Shown: in pieces, positions 1-7,136 of the stretch
Layout of the letters: the number at the start of each line of letters is the position of its first letter
Position numbering within the stretch: position 1 is the stretch's first letter
From: DASPXK01 sp035637315
Lineage (GTDB): Bacteria; Chloroflexota; UBA6077; JACCZL01
NCBI GenBank assembly: GCA_035637315.1
Contig: DASPXK010000332.1
Coordinates: 1 to 14,208, forward strand
Direction of reading: 5' to 3'
DNA length: 14,208 bases
Notes under the pieces: model-generated
Told to the model about the DNA's origin: nothing
Databases searched by the model: none
What the model saw: the letters and a program-made list of their open reading frames with translations, nothing else
Made by a program: the position numbers and the translations under genes

Positions 1-807
1 GGCTTTCGCGGGGGCCTGGCGGGGAACGATGACAACAACACCCAGGGTGAGGGGTACCCGGGACTGGGCAGTCACAGCGAGCAGCCCAATGGGAACGGCG
101 GCGGGCGCGGGCATGCGACCACGGGCGGGGGTGGTGGGAACGGGGCCAACGGCGCTAGCGGCTGCGATCATGGCAATTGCGTCAGCGTGCAGGGCGGGCT
201 GGCCGCCGGAAACCCCGAGCTGACCCTTCTCTTCTTTGGCGGCGGGGGAGGAGGCGGCGGCAGCAACGGCTGCGGCGGCAGCAACGGCGGACGAGGCGGC
301 GGCATCATGACCATCTACGCCCTCTCGGTGACCGTCGCCGGAGCGCTTAGTGCTAACGGCGATCCAGGTCCAAACGCCTGCGAACGGCCGGGCGGCGGGG
401 GCGCCGGCGGGTCAATCAAGGTGGTGGCTGACCAGCAAACCGTCGGCAGCTCGCTCGTCACCGCCGTCGGGGGCCCAGGCGGCAACGGCGGAGCCGGCTG
501 CTCGAGCTGCTTCGGCGGCAATGGCGGTGTCGGCCGCATCCGCCTCGAGTACTTCTCCCTGTCGGGCACTACGAAGCCGGCTGCCAGCACGTTCACCATG
601 CCGACGCCTACCGCCACTCCAACCGCCACCGCGACGGCCACGTTATCCGGCCAGGCCCTGTCTCCCAGCATCGCTCAGCGTGGGGCGCAGCAACAGCCCA
701 CGGCGACCCTCGCACCGACACCCACACCCACGCGCACGCCGACACCAACATCCACACGGACCCCAACCGCGAGCTCGACGCCAACGCCCGGACCAGTTCG
801 TCGCTAG
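1..807 (+). CDS. Glycine-rich, probably secreted protein with Thr/Pro tail (5' partial)
   Basis: The frame is open from the first base to a TAG at 805-807, so the start lies outside the window. The visible 268 residues are dominated by Gly/Asn runs interrupted by short hydrophobic beta-like stretches such as IMTIYALSVTVAGALSANGD and GRIRLEYFSL, with a Cys scattered in several Gly segments. This resembles large glycine-rich beta-helical surface proteins of soil bacteria, where GGSIKV- and GGVGRIRLEY-type turns recur. From about residue 200 it changes to a low-complexity tail (PTATPTATATAT, then PTPTPTRTPTPTSTRTPT), a cell-wall or stalk-like linker common in Chloroflexota surface proteins. No sortase motif or C-terminal membrane segment follows; it stops at PGPVRR. 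The function is unknown. The frame is firm; secretion is inferred from composition, since the signal peptide would be off the window. Confidence 0.7.
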   Translation, partial: GFRGGLAGNDDNNTQGEGYPGLGSHSEQPNGNGGGRGHATTGGGGGNGANGASGCDHGNCVSVQGGLAAGNPELTLLFFGGGGGGGGSNGCGGSNGGRGGGIMTIYALSVTVAGALSANGDPGPNACERPGGGGAGGSIKVVADQQTVGSSLVTAVGGPGGNGGAGCSSCFGGNGGVGRIRLEYFSLSGTTKPAASTFTMPTPTATPTATATATLSGQALSPSIAQRGAQQQPTATLAPTPTPTRTPTPTSTRTPTASSTPTPGPVRR

Positions 808-855
808 ATCGGCAGGGCGCTGAGCCGCGGCCGACAACCTCGGCGGCGCCCGTGT

Positions 856-1265
856 CTAACGTGCAGCTGGTTCGAACGCGGCCACGACTGCAGCCGCCCG
901 GTCGCGCTGCTCCCGATCCCAGGTCACGAGCGGGATAGCGAATTGACGGGCCGTGGCGAGGTACAGAGAATCTGCACCCTCAAGCGGAGGTCAACGGCCA
1001 GCAGTGCCGCCGACTGAGCCAATCTACGGTCCAGCGGGATGAGTCGCAGCTTTCCAGCATTGAGTAGCTCGCGCACTGCTCGACGCGCGAGTGATGGTCT
1101 TCCCGTCCTTCGAGACACGCCTCCGCCGACCTCGACGAGAAGAATGACGGGGGCAATCAAGTCCTCCGATACGGTCGTTCGCTGAGCGAGCCAGCGACGG
1201 CTGGCCGCGTGATTCACGTCCTGTCGAACGAAGGCACTGATCCAGACGCTCGCGTCGACGACCAT
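856..1265 (-). pseudogene. vapC: VapC-like PIN-domain toxin, frameshifted
   Basis: PIN-domain ribonuclease toxin of a VapBC pair. The N-terminus MVVDASVWISAF holds the first metal-binding Asp (D4), and LLVEVGGG holds the second acidic residue (E45). After LRLR (about base 980) the annotated frame turns to nonsense and ends at a TGA at 924. One extra base in the short C run at 977-979 (a fourth G on the coding strand) restores a textbook PIN ending: GADSLYLATARQFAIPLVTW, then DREQRDRAAAVVAAFEPAAR, with a TAG at 856-858, for a 136-residue protein of normal VapC size. Both C-terminal catalytic Asp residues (ADS and TWD) lie only in the shifted frame. As written, the toxin should be dead. Its start overlaps the antitoxin stop by one base (TAATG). 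A sequencing or assembly error is a real alternative to true decay. Confidence 0.8.
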
Positions 1266-1528
1266 TACAGGTCGCGCCGAACATCTCTTACTGCATCGAC
1301 AGCCGACACACCCTCGGGCCAGTGGGCGCTGATCTCATCCGAGAGCTGGTCCCACCTGGCCCAAAAGGCAGCCACTTCCTCGGCCTCGGATGGCCGCCGG
1401 TCGACTGGAATTACGCGGGCGACGGGTCGCCCACGGTACGTGACCTCGACGGTTTCCCCACCTTCGCGCACTCGGCGTAGAATCTCGCTGGTATGCCGTC
1501 TCAGCTCACGGACGCCGACCGACTCCAC
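1265..1528 (-). CDS. vapB: Phd/YefM-type (VapB-like) antitoxin
   Basis: Small DNA-binding antitoxin that would neutralise the adjacent PIN toxin and repress the pair. The core VGVRELRRHTSEILRRVREG followed by GETVEVTYRGRPVARVIPVD is the typical Phd/YefM N-terminal fold. The remainder (AFWARWDQLSDEISAHWPEG) is the usual Trp-rich toxin-wrapping segment. I place the start at the GTG at 1528, because family members begin just before SVGVREL and a GGAGGG lies four bases upstream. An ATG at 1540 (four residues longer, MEGP) is the alternative; it has no Shine-Dalgarno site but sits 24 nt below the predicted transcription start. The TAA stop overlaps the toxin ATG by one base, a common coupled VapBC layout. 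The antitoxin frame is intact although its toxin is frameshifted. Confidence 0.85.
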   Translation of the reverse strand: MESVGVRELRRHTSEILRRVREGGETVEVTYRGRPVARVIPVDRRPSEAEEVAAFWARWDQLSDEISAHWPEGVSAVDAVRDVRRDL

Positions 1529-1540
1529 TGGTCCCTCCAT

Positions 1541-1579
1541 GTGATCGTGATCACCATAGTCGTGGTCACCACTATAGCA
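1541..1579 (-). promoter_or_regulatory. Candidate vapBC promoter and autoregulatory operator
   Basis: On the minus strand TGCTATAGT (1579-1571) matches an extended -10 element (TGnTATAAT). It overlaps the imperfect 20-bp palindrome ATAGTCGTGGTCACCACTAT at 1556-1575. A second palindromic block, GTGATCGTGATCAC, lies at 1541-1554, just above the ATG. Phd/VapB antitoxins classically repress by binding such palindromes over their promoter. No convincing -35 box is seen, as can occur with extended -10 promoters. Confidence 0.5.
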
Positions 1580-1656
1580 GTCGATCCATGTTGACTTGGG
1601 CGTCTAGACGGATTTCGGCTTCGTCCTCGATTCTTCACTCTTCACTGGTCCATCCT

Positions 1657-1686
1657 TTGCCCCTCCTCCTGGGGTGCCCCTAGAAT
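1657..1686 (+). promoter_or_regulatory. Candidate promoter for the polysaccharide fusion gene
   Basis: TTGCCC (1657-1662) and TAGAAT (1681-1686), separated by 18 bases, resemble sigma-70-type -35 and -10 boxes and would start transcription about 48 nt before the GTG at 1741. The -10 box lies inside a hairpin sequence, GCCCCTA-gaa-TAGGGGC (1676-1692). A second GC hairpin, GGCGGG-tcg-CCCGCC (1703-1717), falls in the leader, followed by the AAGGAG ribosome site at 1731-1736. The rest of 1580-1740 contains a perfect CGTCTAGACG palindrome (1601-1610) and nothing else I can name. Confidence 0.4.
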
Positions 1687-1740
1687 AGGGGCCAGCCGCC
1701 CGGGCGGGTCGCCCGCCGCCGGCCCGCGCTAAGGAGCAGC

Positions 1741-4700
1741 GTGCGTAGGCCCCAGCTTTCCTGGTTGGCGTTCATCATTCGCCGCTACGTGCCGTGGGTG
1801 GTCATCGACCTCCCGCTGGTCTGGCTGTGCTACGCCCTCGGCCTCCTCGTGCGCGGGGTAACCACCGAGCTCGACTACGTGCCTGCGCTGGTTTTCAACC
1901 TGCTCGCCAGTGCGCTGGTAGTCGTCTGCAACGAGGCGTTCGGCATCTACCGCCGCTGGTGGCGTTACGCCACCTCCCAAGACGTCGTCCCGCTCGTCAT
2001 CTCGGTCGCCTGCGCCACAGCGCTGATCGTGGGGGCCGACCTGGCCTGGCCGAACGCCCGCCCGATGCCGCTCAGCTCGGTCTTCCTGGGCAGCTTCTTC
2101 GCCTTCTGCGGGATGACCGCCATCCGCTACCGCAGCAAGCCGATCGCCGCCGCCAAGCGCACCTGGCGGCGCCTGATCACGCCGCCCCAACCGGGGACGA
2201 CTCGGGTGCTGATCGTCGGAGCGGGGGAGGCCGGCCAGCAGCTCGCCTGGCAACTCCAGAGCGTGGGAGCCGCCGACAGCCACCAGGTGATCGGGTTCGT
2301 CGACGACGACGGCCACAAGCAGGGGATGTTGATCCACGGACGAAAGGTGCTGGGCGATCGGGCTGCAATCCCCAGGCTCGTCGAATCGCTGCAGATCGAC
2401 CTGATCGTGATCGCGATCCACAACATCTCCGGGCGCGACTTTCGCGACATCGTCGGCATCTGCCAGGAGACGCCCACCCAGATCAAGGTGCTGCCCGACA
2501 TCGTCACCACGATCCGAAGCGACCAGACTCAGCCCCGAGCGAGCGCCCGGGTGGTACCGGCCAGCGGTGCGCCGGGCGGAGGCGCCGCCTCGCTCTTCGG
2601 AGACATCACCCTCGAGGACCTGCTCGGTCGCCACAGCGTCAGCATCGATCGGGCCCAGTGCCAGCACCTGGTGCGCGGCAAGACGGTGCTGGTCACAGGC
2701 GCGGGTGGCTCGATCGGCGGTGAGCTGTGCCGCCAGTTGGCCGACCTGCGCCCCGCCAGGCTGCTGATGCTCGATCTGAACGAGTCCGGGCTGCACGATC
2801 TGCGGGTCGAGCTGGCCGGGTATCACTCCGACGACACGGCCCTGGTCCCGATCGTCACCGACGTCACCAACCGGGAGCGGATTCGGGCAGTCTTCGCCGC
2901 CGAGCGGCCCGCCCTGGTCTTCCACACCGCCGCCTACAAGCACGTGCCCCTGATGGAGGAGTATCCGGATGAGGCGGTTCGGGTCAACGTGGGCGGCACT
3001 CGGCTGGCGATGGAACTGGCCGCCGAGCACGGGACCGAGCGGTTCGTGCTGGTGTCGAGCGACAAGGCGGTCGAGCCGAGCAGCGTGATGGGGGCCACCA
3101 AGCGCGTCTGCGAGCTGCTCGGGGCCGCCATGCCCACTTCGAGCGGGACTCGCTTCACCGCCGTTCGCTTCGGCAACGTGCTGGCCAGCCGCGGCAGCGT
3201 TGTGCCCACGTTCACCAAGCAGATCGACCTGGGCGGGCCGGTCACGATCACCGATCCGCGGATGTTCCGCTACTTCATGAGCCTGGCCGAGGCCTCTAGC
3301 CTGGTCATCCAGGCCGCTAGCTACACCGAGGGCGGCGACGTTTTTATCCTCGACATGGGTGAGGAGCTCAACGTCGCCGAGCTGGCGCGGCGGATGATCC
3401 GCCTGCGCGGCCTGCGACCCGATGTGGACATCCCGATCGTCGTGACCGGGCCGCGGCCGGGCGAGAAGCTGCGCGAGGTGCTGACGGCCGCCGACGAGCG
3501 GCGGGTGGAGACCCCGCACCCCCAGGTCTTCAGGGTGGAGGGCGGGAGCACGCGGCTGGCGCCGGCTGAGCTGGTGGAGGCGATCTCGGACCTCGTGGCG
3601 GCCGCCAGGACCGGCGACCGCGAAGCGGTCCGCGTGCGCCTGTGGGCGATTGTCGGCGGACAGGTGTTGGGTGTTGGGGGCCAGGGATTGGGTGCTGGGG
3701 GCCGGGCGCCAGGAGTCGGCATCGTGGCGTTCGGATCATCCCAGGCCCAGAGCCTGGGCGTCATTACCGCCACGCGGCCCGTCGCGCCCAAAGCCCAACC
3801 GCCGGCCCCCAGCACCCAATACCCAACACCCATAACCCAATCCCTCGTCCGCGAGGCCCGGGCCCCAATCCGAGTCCTTACCGACCAGGTCGGGGCTGCC
3901 CTCGCGCGGCGTGGCGATCGCCTGCTCGCGCTGGAGCCGTTCTACGTCGTGCCGGCCGCGCTGCTCTTGCTCGCCTACCCAAACCCGCTGGTTGGCCCGG
4001 CCCTGGCGGTCGTCGCCCTTCCCTGGCTCCTCCGCTGGGCAAGAGTCGGGCGGCTGACGGCTTCGACGCCGTTCGACCTGCCCCTCGGGTTGTTCCTGGC
4101 CGGGGCGACGATCGGGCTATTCGCGACCACCAACCTCCGCGCGGCTGGCATCCGCCTGAGCGGCATCCTCGCCGGCGTGGTCCTGTACTACTTGCTGGCC
4201 AATCACGCCACGAGCCCTCCGCGCTTGCGAGCCGCGCTAGTCGCGACGATGGCCAGCGTGCTCCTCGGGACGGTCGTGCTAGTCGTGCTGACGGCGCCAT
4301 ATCTGCCACTCGCGACGGTACCCGGGCCGTGGGATGGGCTGATTGCTGCCACAGATGGCTGGCGCCAGGCGGTCCTGTCCCCGGACGAGGCGCTCGAGCG
4401 GTACCGGTTTCGAGCCTCGGGTGTGGGCGGCCTGGCGATATTCGGTCTCGCGCTAGCGATCGGCCCGGTGCTAGCCGGCGCGCGTCCCTCGGCTCGACTC
4501 GCCGGCTGTGCGCTGGCGGCTCTCTTCGGCGCGACCGTGCTCCTGAGCGGCAGCCGCGGCTCGCTGGTCAGCGTCGCAGCGCTGGGAGTGGCACTGCTCG
4601 CGCTGCGCAGCGGCTGGTTCCTGGCCGCGCTGCCGGTAGTCATGGGCGGCTTGTGGGCGCTGCTCGAGCGCGGACCCTTCGAGCTGCGGGCGCCTGACGG

Positions 4701-5901
4701 ACTGCCGCTGGCCGTCAAGCTGACGTTCTGGCAAAACGCGGTCCTGATGCTGCACGACTACGCGCTAACCGGGGTCGGGCTGGGGCTCCGCTCGGCTCGC
4801 GACGTCTACGACGCGTACTTCCTCCAGATCGGCCCCAGCTTCAGCCACGCCCACAACGCCTTCATCCAGGCCTACCTCGAGCAGGGGCTGCTGGGCTGCG
4901 CCGGGCTGGTTGGGATCACAGCCACACTGCTGTTCTGCGGGCGCCGGGCCGTAGCAGACGCGCGTCGGCCACTGACCTGGGGAAGCGCGCTGGCGGCCAG
5001 CAGCGCCGCAATGGTCCTGCTTTTCGAGGGGCTAACCGAGGTCGTGCTGCTGACCAGCTTCGGGACCGTCCTCCTGCTCGCTGCGCTCGGGCTGTTGGTA
5101 GCGGCGGCACGACTCGACGAAAGTCAGCGTGTAGGGGCGCACGGCGTGCGCCCAATGGCACCGCTCACCCCTACACAGCGCCACTGGCTCCTGCGCGTGC
5201 CCGTGCTGGCTGCATTCGCCGTCGCGCTGCTCGTGGCGCTCGCCTTCACCCCCCTCGGCGCCTCCCTTCACCTCAACCTTGGCGCGGTGGAGCGTGCGCG
5301 CGCCCAGTTGCCCGACGGCCTCTCCCGTGAGGAACGCCAGCAGCGACTGGACCTCGCCGAAGCGGCCTTGCGGCGGGGCATAGCCCTCGACAGCGTAGAT
5401 CCGGCTCTGTGGCGCAACCTGGCCGAGGTGGCGATCGCTCGGGGGGACGGCGCCGAAGCGCGTGCACTGCTCCGCCGCGCCCGTGAACAGACCTCCCCGG
5501 GTGACAGCTATGGTCTGTTCCAGCTGGGACGGCTGTACCGCGCGGCAGGCTTCTGGCAGGAGGCGATCCGGGCCTGGCAAGATGCCCGCGCGGTCGACGC
5601 GCTGCTGGCCTGGGCGAGCGAGCATCGCTCTCGAAACCAGTGGGATCGCAACAGCGCCATCCTCCGCGCCGCGGCCGACCTTCGGCCGGCCGACCGTGAC
5701 ATCATTCACCAGTACGCCCAGACGGCCCGCCTCTCCAGCCTCGGGCCAGCGGGCACGCTCGGCGAGCTGCAGCGGCTAGCTGGACTCGCGCCCGCCTCAC
5801 CGTGGGCGTACGTCGAAATGGCGCGGCTGTACGACGAGCTCGGGCGGTCCTCAGAGGCGGCGGCCGCCCGCGGGGAGGCCGCCATGAGGGGGGCGCCGTA
5901 G
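1741..5901 (+). CDS. CapD/WbpM-like sugar dehydratase fused to O-antigen-ligase-like membrane domain and TPR tail
   Basis: GTG start with AAGGAG four bases upstream. Residues 1-140 hold about four membrane helices, as in WbpM/PglF. Around 155-170 is a first Rossmann domain (LIVGAGEAGQQLAW). From 315 comes an extended-SDR domain with VLVTGAGGSIGGEL, and the catalytic segment SSDKAV (439-444) plus VMGATKR (M450, K454); Met replacing the usual SDR Tyr is seen in PglF-type UDP-GlcNAc 4,6-dehydratases. This part ends near residue 635. Residues about 642-700 are translated from an inverted repeat. Residues about 710-1180 are polytopic membrane, with GSRGSL and SHAHNAFIQAYLEQGLLG (H1038, N1039), the signature of Wzy_C/O-antigen ligases. 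From about 1195 to 1386 there are TPR-like helices (AALRRGIALDSVDPALWRNL). Likely role: making and polymerising or attaching a surface polysaccharide at the inner membrane. The fusion of dehydratase to ligase is unusual and rests on one unbroken frame. Confidence 0.85.
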   Translation: MRRPQLSWLAFIIRRYVPWVVIDLPLVWLCYALGLLVRGVTTELDYVPALVFNLLASALVVVCNEAFGIYRRWWRYATSQDVVPLVISVACATALIVGADLAWPNARPMPLSSVFLGSFFAFCGMTAIRYRSKPIAAAKRTWRRLITPPQPGTTRVLIVGAGEAGQQLAWQLQSVGAADSHQVIGFVDDDGHKQGMLIHGRKVLGDRAAIPRLVESLQIDLIVIAIHNISGRDFRDIVGICQETPTQIKVLPDIVTTIRSDQTQPRASARVVPASGAPGGGAASLFGDITLEDLLGRHSVSIDRAQCQHLVRGKTVLVTGAGGSIGGELCRQLADLRPARLLMLDLNESGLHDLRVELAGYHSDDTALVPIVTDVTNRERIRAVFAAERPALVFHTAAYKHVPLMEEYPDEAVRVNVGGTRLAMELAAEHGTERFVLVSSDKAVEPSSVMGATKRVCELLGAAMPTSSGTRFTAVRFGNVLASRGSVVPTFTKQIDLGGPVTITDPRMFRYFMSLAEASSLVIQAASYTEGGDVFILDMGEELNVAELARRMIRLRGLRPDVDIPIVVTGPRPGEKLREVLTAADERRVETPHPQVFRVEGGSTRLAPAELVEAISDLVAAARTGDREAVRVRLWAIVGGQVLGVGGQGLGAGGRAPGVGIVAFGSSQAQSLGVITATRPVAPKAQPPAPSTQYPTPITQSLVREARAPIRVLTDQVGAALARRGDRLLALEPFYVVPAALLLLAYPNPLVGPALAVVALPWLLRWARVGRLTASTPFDLPLGLFLAGATIGLFATTNLRAAGIRLSGILAGVVLYYLLANHATSPPRLRAALVATMASVLLGTVVLVVLTAPYLPLATVPGPWDGLIAATDGWRQAVLSPDEALERYRFRASGVGGLAIFGLALAIGPVLAGARPSARLAGCALAALFGATVLLSGSRGSLVSVAALGVALLALRSGWFLAALPVVMGGLWALLERGPFELRAPDGLPLAVKLTFWQNAVLMLHDYALTGVGLGLRSARDVYDAYFLQIGPSFSHAHNAFIQAYLEQGLLGCAGLVGITATLLFCGRRAVADARRPLTWGSALAASSAAMVLLFEGLTEVVLLTSFGTVLLLAALGLLVAAARLDESQRVGAHGVRPMAPLTPTQRHWLLRVPVLAAFAVALLVALAFTPLGASLHLNLGAVERARAQLPDGLSREERQQRLDLAEAALRRGIALDSVDPALWRNLAEVAIARGDGAEARALLRRAREQTSPGDSYGLFQLGRLYRAAGFWQEAIRAWQDARAVDALLAWASEHRSRNQWDRNSAILRAAADLRPADRDIIHQYAQTARLSSLGPAGTLGELQRLAGLAPASPWAYVEMARLYDELGRSSEAAAARGEAAMRGAP
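3663..3844. repeat. Inverted pair of period-7 arrays, read in frame as a linker
   Basis: The left arm at 3663-3718 is eight consecutive heptamers, each beginning GG (GGTGTTG, GGTGTTG, GGGGCCA, GGGATTG, GGTGCTG, GGGGCCG, GGCGCCA, GGAGTCG). The right arm at 3789-3844 is eight heptamers of the complementary type (CAGCACC, CAATACC, CAACACC and relatives). The arms are equal in length (56 nt) and share a 19-bp inverted match, ATTGGGTGCTGGGGGCCGG. The 70-nt spacer holds a hairpin, CCCAGGC-ccaga-GCCTGGG (3740-3758). It is translated as a Gly/Ala/Pro linker between two enzyme domains. Confidence 0.85.
5129..5176. repeat. Nested inverted repeat inside the coding region
   Basis: Outer arms GTGTAGGGG (5129-5137) and CCCCTACAC (5168-5176) are perfectly complementary. 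Inside the left part lies an 8-bp hairpin, GGGCGCAC-ggc-GTGCGCCC (5135-5153). It falls between membrane segments of the ligase domain and encodes VGAHGVRPMAPLTPTQ. It resembles the GTAGGGGC-type palindromes found between genes in many high-GC genomes, here kept in frame. Confidence 0.7.
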
Positions 5902-5934
5902 GCCCTCACCCCGCGAAGCGCACTTGTTCCCAGC

Positions 5935-5958
5935 CCCTCTCCCTCGCGGGGGAGAGGG
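5935..5958. repeat. Intergenic hairpin repeat, possible weak terminator
   Basis: CCCTCTCCC (5935-5943), a TCGCGG loop and GGGAGAGGG (5950-5958) form a 9-bp stem in the 77-nt gap between the fusion gene and the dehydrogenase gene. There is no T tract on the plus strand, so a classical terminator is unlikely. The next gene's GAGGAG ribosome site follows almost at once, so the hairpin could also affect its translation. Confidence 0.6.
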
Positions 5959-5978
5959 CGAAAGAGGAGTAGCAAGGT

Positions 5979-6869
5979 ATGAAGACGGTTGGGATCATGA
6001 GCCCCGGCGAGATGGGACAGGCGATCGGAGCCGTGCTGCGAGAGCGTGGCATGCCGACTATCGCTGCGCTGGACGGGCGTAGCCAACGCACTCGACGGCT
6101 AGCCGCCGAGGCGAGGATCGCCGACGTCGGTTCGGTCGAGCGGCTGGTAAGCGAGGCTGACCTGGTCCTATCGGTGCTGGTGCCATCCGAGGCGGTAGCC
6201 GGGGCGGAGGATGTGGCCCAGGCGCTTCGGTCGACTGGCGGGCAGCTCTTGTACGCGGACTGTAACGCGATTGCGCCCCAGACGACCCGCCAGGTAGGCT
6301 CGATCGTCGAGTCGGCAGGGGGACGCTTCATCGACGCCTCGATCATCGGATCGCCGCCCAGCCGGTCCCACTCACCCCGGGTCTACGCCTCCGGAGAGGC
6401 GGCGGCCGAGCTGCAAGAGCTGGCGAGCTACGGGCTCGACATCCGAGTCCTAGGCGGGGACGTGGGCCAGGCATCGGCGCTGAAGATGTGCTACGCGTCG
6501 CTGACCAAGGGCCTCACCGCGCTGATGACGGAGCTGCTCATCTCGGCCCGCCGGCTGGGCGCCGACGAGTCGCTGAGGGCCGAGCTGCTCGCCAGCCAGG
6601 CAGCGCTCTACGAATGGGCGGCCAGGTCTATCCCGTCGATGCCACCCAAAGCGCACCGCTGGATCGGCGAGATGGAAGAGATCGCGGCCACCTTTGAGGG
6701 GGCCGGGCTCACGCCACGCATGCTGCTCGGCGCGGCCGACATGTATCGCTTCGTGGCCGAAACGCCGCTCGGGCACGAGACCCCGGAGGAGCGCGACCAG
6801 GCAAGGGACTTAGAGTCGGTGATCGAGTCGCTCGCCCAGGTTCCCACGGCCTCCAGCAGAGTGGGTTAG
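5979..6869 (+). CDS. NAD(P)-dependent beta-hydroxyacid dehydrogenase-like protein with DUF1932 domain
   Basis: A 296-residue oxidoreductase of the 6-phosphogluconate/3-hydroxyisobutyrate dehydrogenase superfamily. The N-terminus MKTVGIMSPGEMGQAIG carries the dinucleotide-binding glycines (G5, G10, G13). DASIIGSPP (119-127) sits where the family has its substrate-binding loop. K169 in QASALKMCYASLTKG matches the conserved catalytic lysine region. The C-terminal half, including RWIGEMEEIAATFEGAGLTP (227-246) and LGAADMYRFV, is characteristic of DUF1932 (PF09130). The substrate is unknown; proteins of this class oxidise small hydroxy acids. The ATG follows GAGGAG at a longish spacing of about nine bases. 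It is the first of four plus-strand enzymes, but a gap of about 270 nt separates it from the next. Confidence 0.85.
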   Translation: MKTVGIMSPGEMGQAIGAVLRERGMPTIAALDGRSQRTRRLAAEARIADVGSVERLVSEADLVLSVLVPSEAVAGAEDVAQALRSTGGQLLYADCNAIAPQTTRQVGSIVESAGGRFIDASIIGSPPSRSHSPRVYASGEAAAELQELASYGLDIRVLGGDVGQASALKMCYASLTKGLTALMTELLISARRLGADESLRAELLASQAALYEWAARSIPSMPPKAHRWIGEMEEIAATFEGAGLTPRMLLGAADMYRFVAETPLGHETPEERDQARDLESVIESLAQVPTASSRVG

Positions 6870-7058
6870 AGAGGAGGCCTCCACGCCGGCGCTGAGGGCG
6901 GCCGCGACAAGGTCGGCCGGCATCTCATGCCGCTCGATCGCCTCGGCCACCAAGTCGTGGCCGAGCGTCTCGTCTCCGCGCGCGAAGGCGTCGGCGATAC
7001 GCTCGAGCAGCCCCGACGGGTCGTCCCGTATCCGATCCTCGAACATGCTCCTACTCAT
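6810..7058 (-). CDS. Small antisense frame, possible corrinoid-protein cap-like fragment
   Basis: A doubtful gene of up to 82 codons on the minus strand, overlapping the last 60 bases of the dehydrogenase gene. The stretch GLLERIADAFARGDETLGHD followed by LVAEAIERHEMPADLVAAAL looks like the helical cap region that begins corrinoid (B12) methyltransferase proteins, where a GDE and an xPxxLxxxxL pattern recur. The B12-binding part is absent: after about residue 60 the frame only mirrors the neighbouring gene. A second in-frame ATG lies at 7046 with AGGAG only one base away, too close to work well. It may be a degraded fragment or a chance frame. The remaining bases of 6870-7136 hold a GGAGGCCTCC palindrome (6873-6882) and an AT-richer patch near 7056-7076 that could contain promoters, but I see no clear boxes. 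Confidence 0.3.
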   Translation of the reverse strand: MSRSMFEDRIRDDPSGLLERIADAFARGDETLGHDLVAEAIERHEMPADLVAAALSAGVEASSLTHSAGGRGNLGERLDHRL

Positions 7059-7136
7059 TCACAATAAACAGCAAACGAGCAGACCGCAAGGCTCGTGGTG
7101 TTACGATTGCGTTACGGAACGGCGCATGCGCGCGTC

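Noticed and set aside
1729..3519. A long open frame of nearly 600 codons on the minus strand
   Set aside because: It mirrors the sugar-dehydratase gene; its His/Asp/Gly/Arg-rich translation has no fold-like pattern and arises from codon bias in GC-rich DNA.
3642..4697. Long alternative plus-strand frame over the linker and ligase domain
   Set aside because: The translation is Arg/Pro/Gly-rich with no membrane pattern, while the overlapping frame shows clear helices and the ligase signature.
5935..5958. Rho-independent terminator after the fusion gene
   Set aside because: The stem is good but no T tract follows on the plus strand and the next ribosome site comes a few bases later.
7095..7136. 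Earlier GTG start for methyltransferase copy 1
   Set aside because: The 14 extra residues do not match the paralogue's N-terminus and only a weak AAGG lies upstream; the ATG at 7137 fits family length better, though this is not certain.
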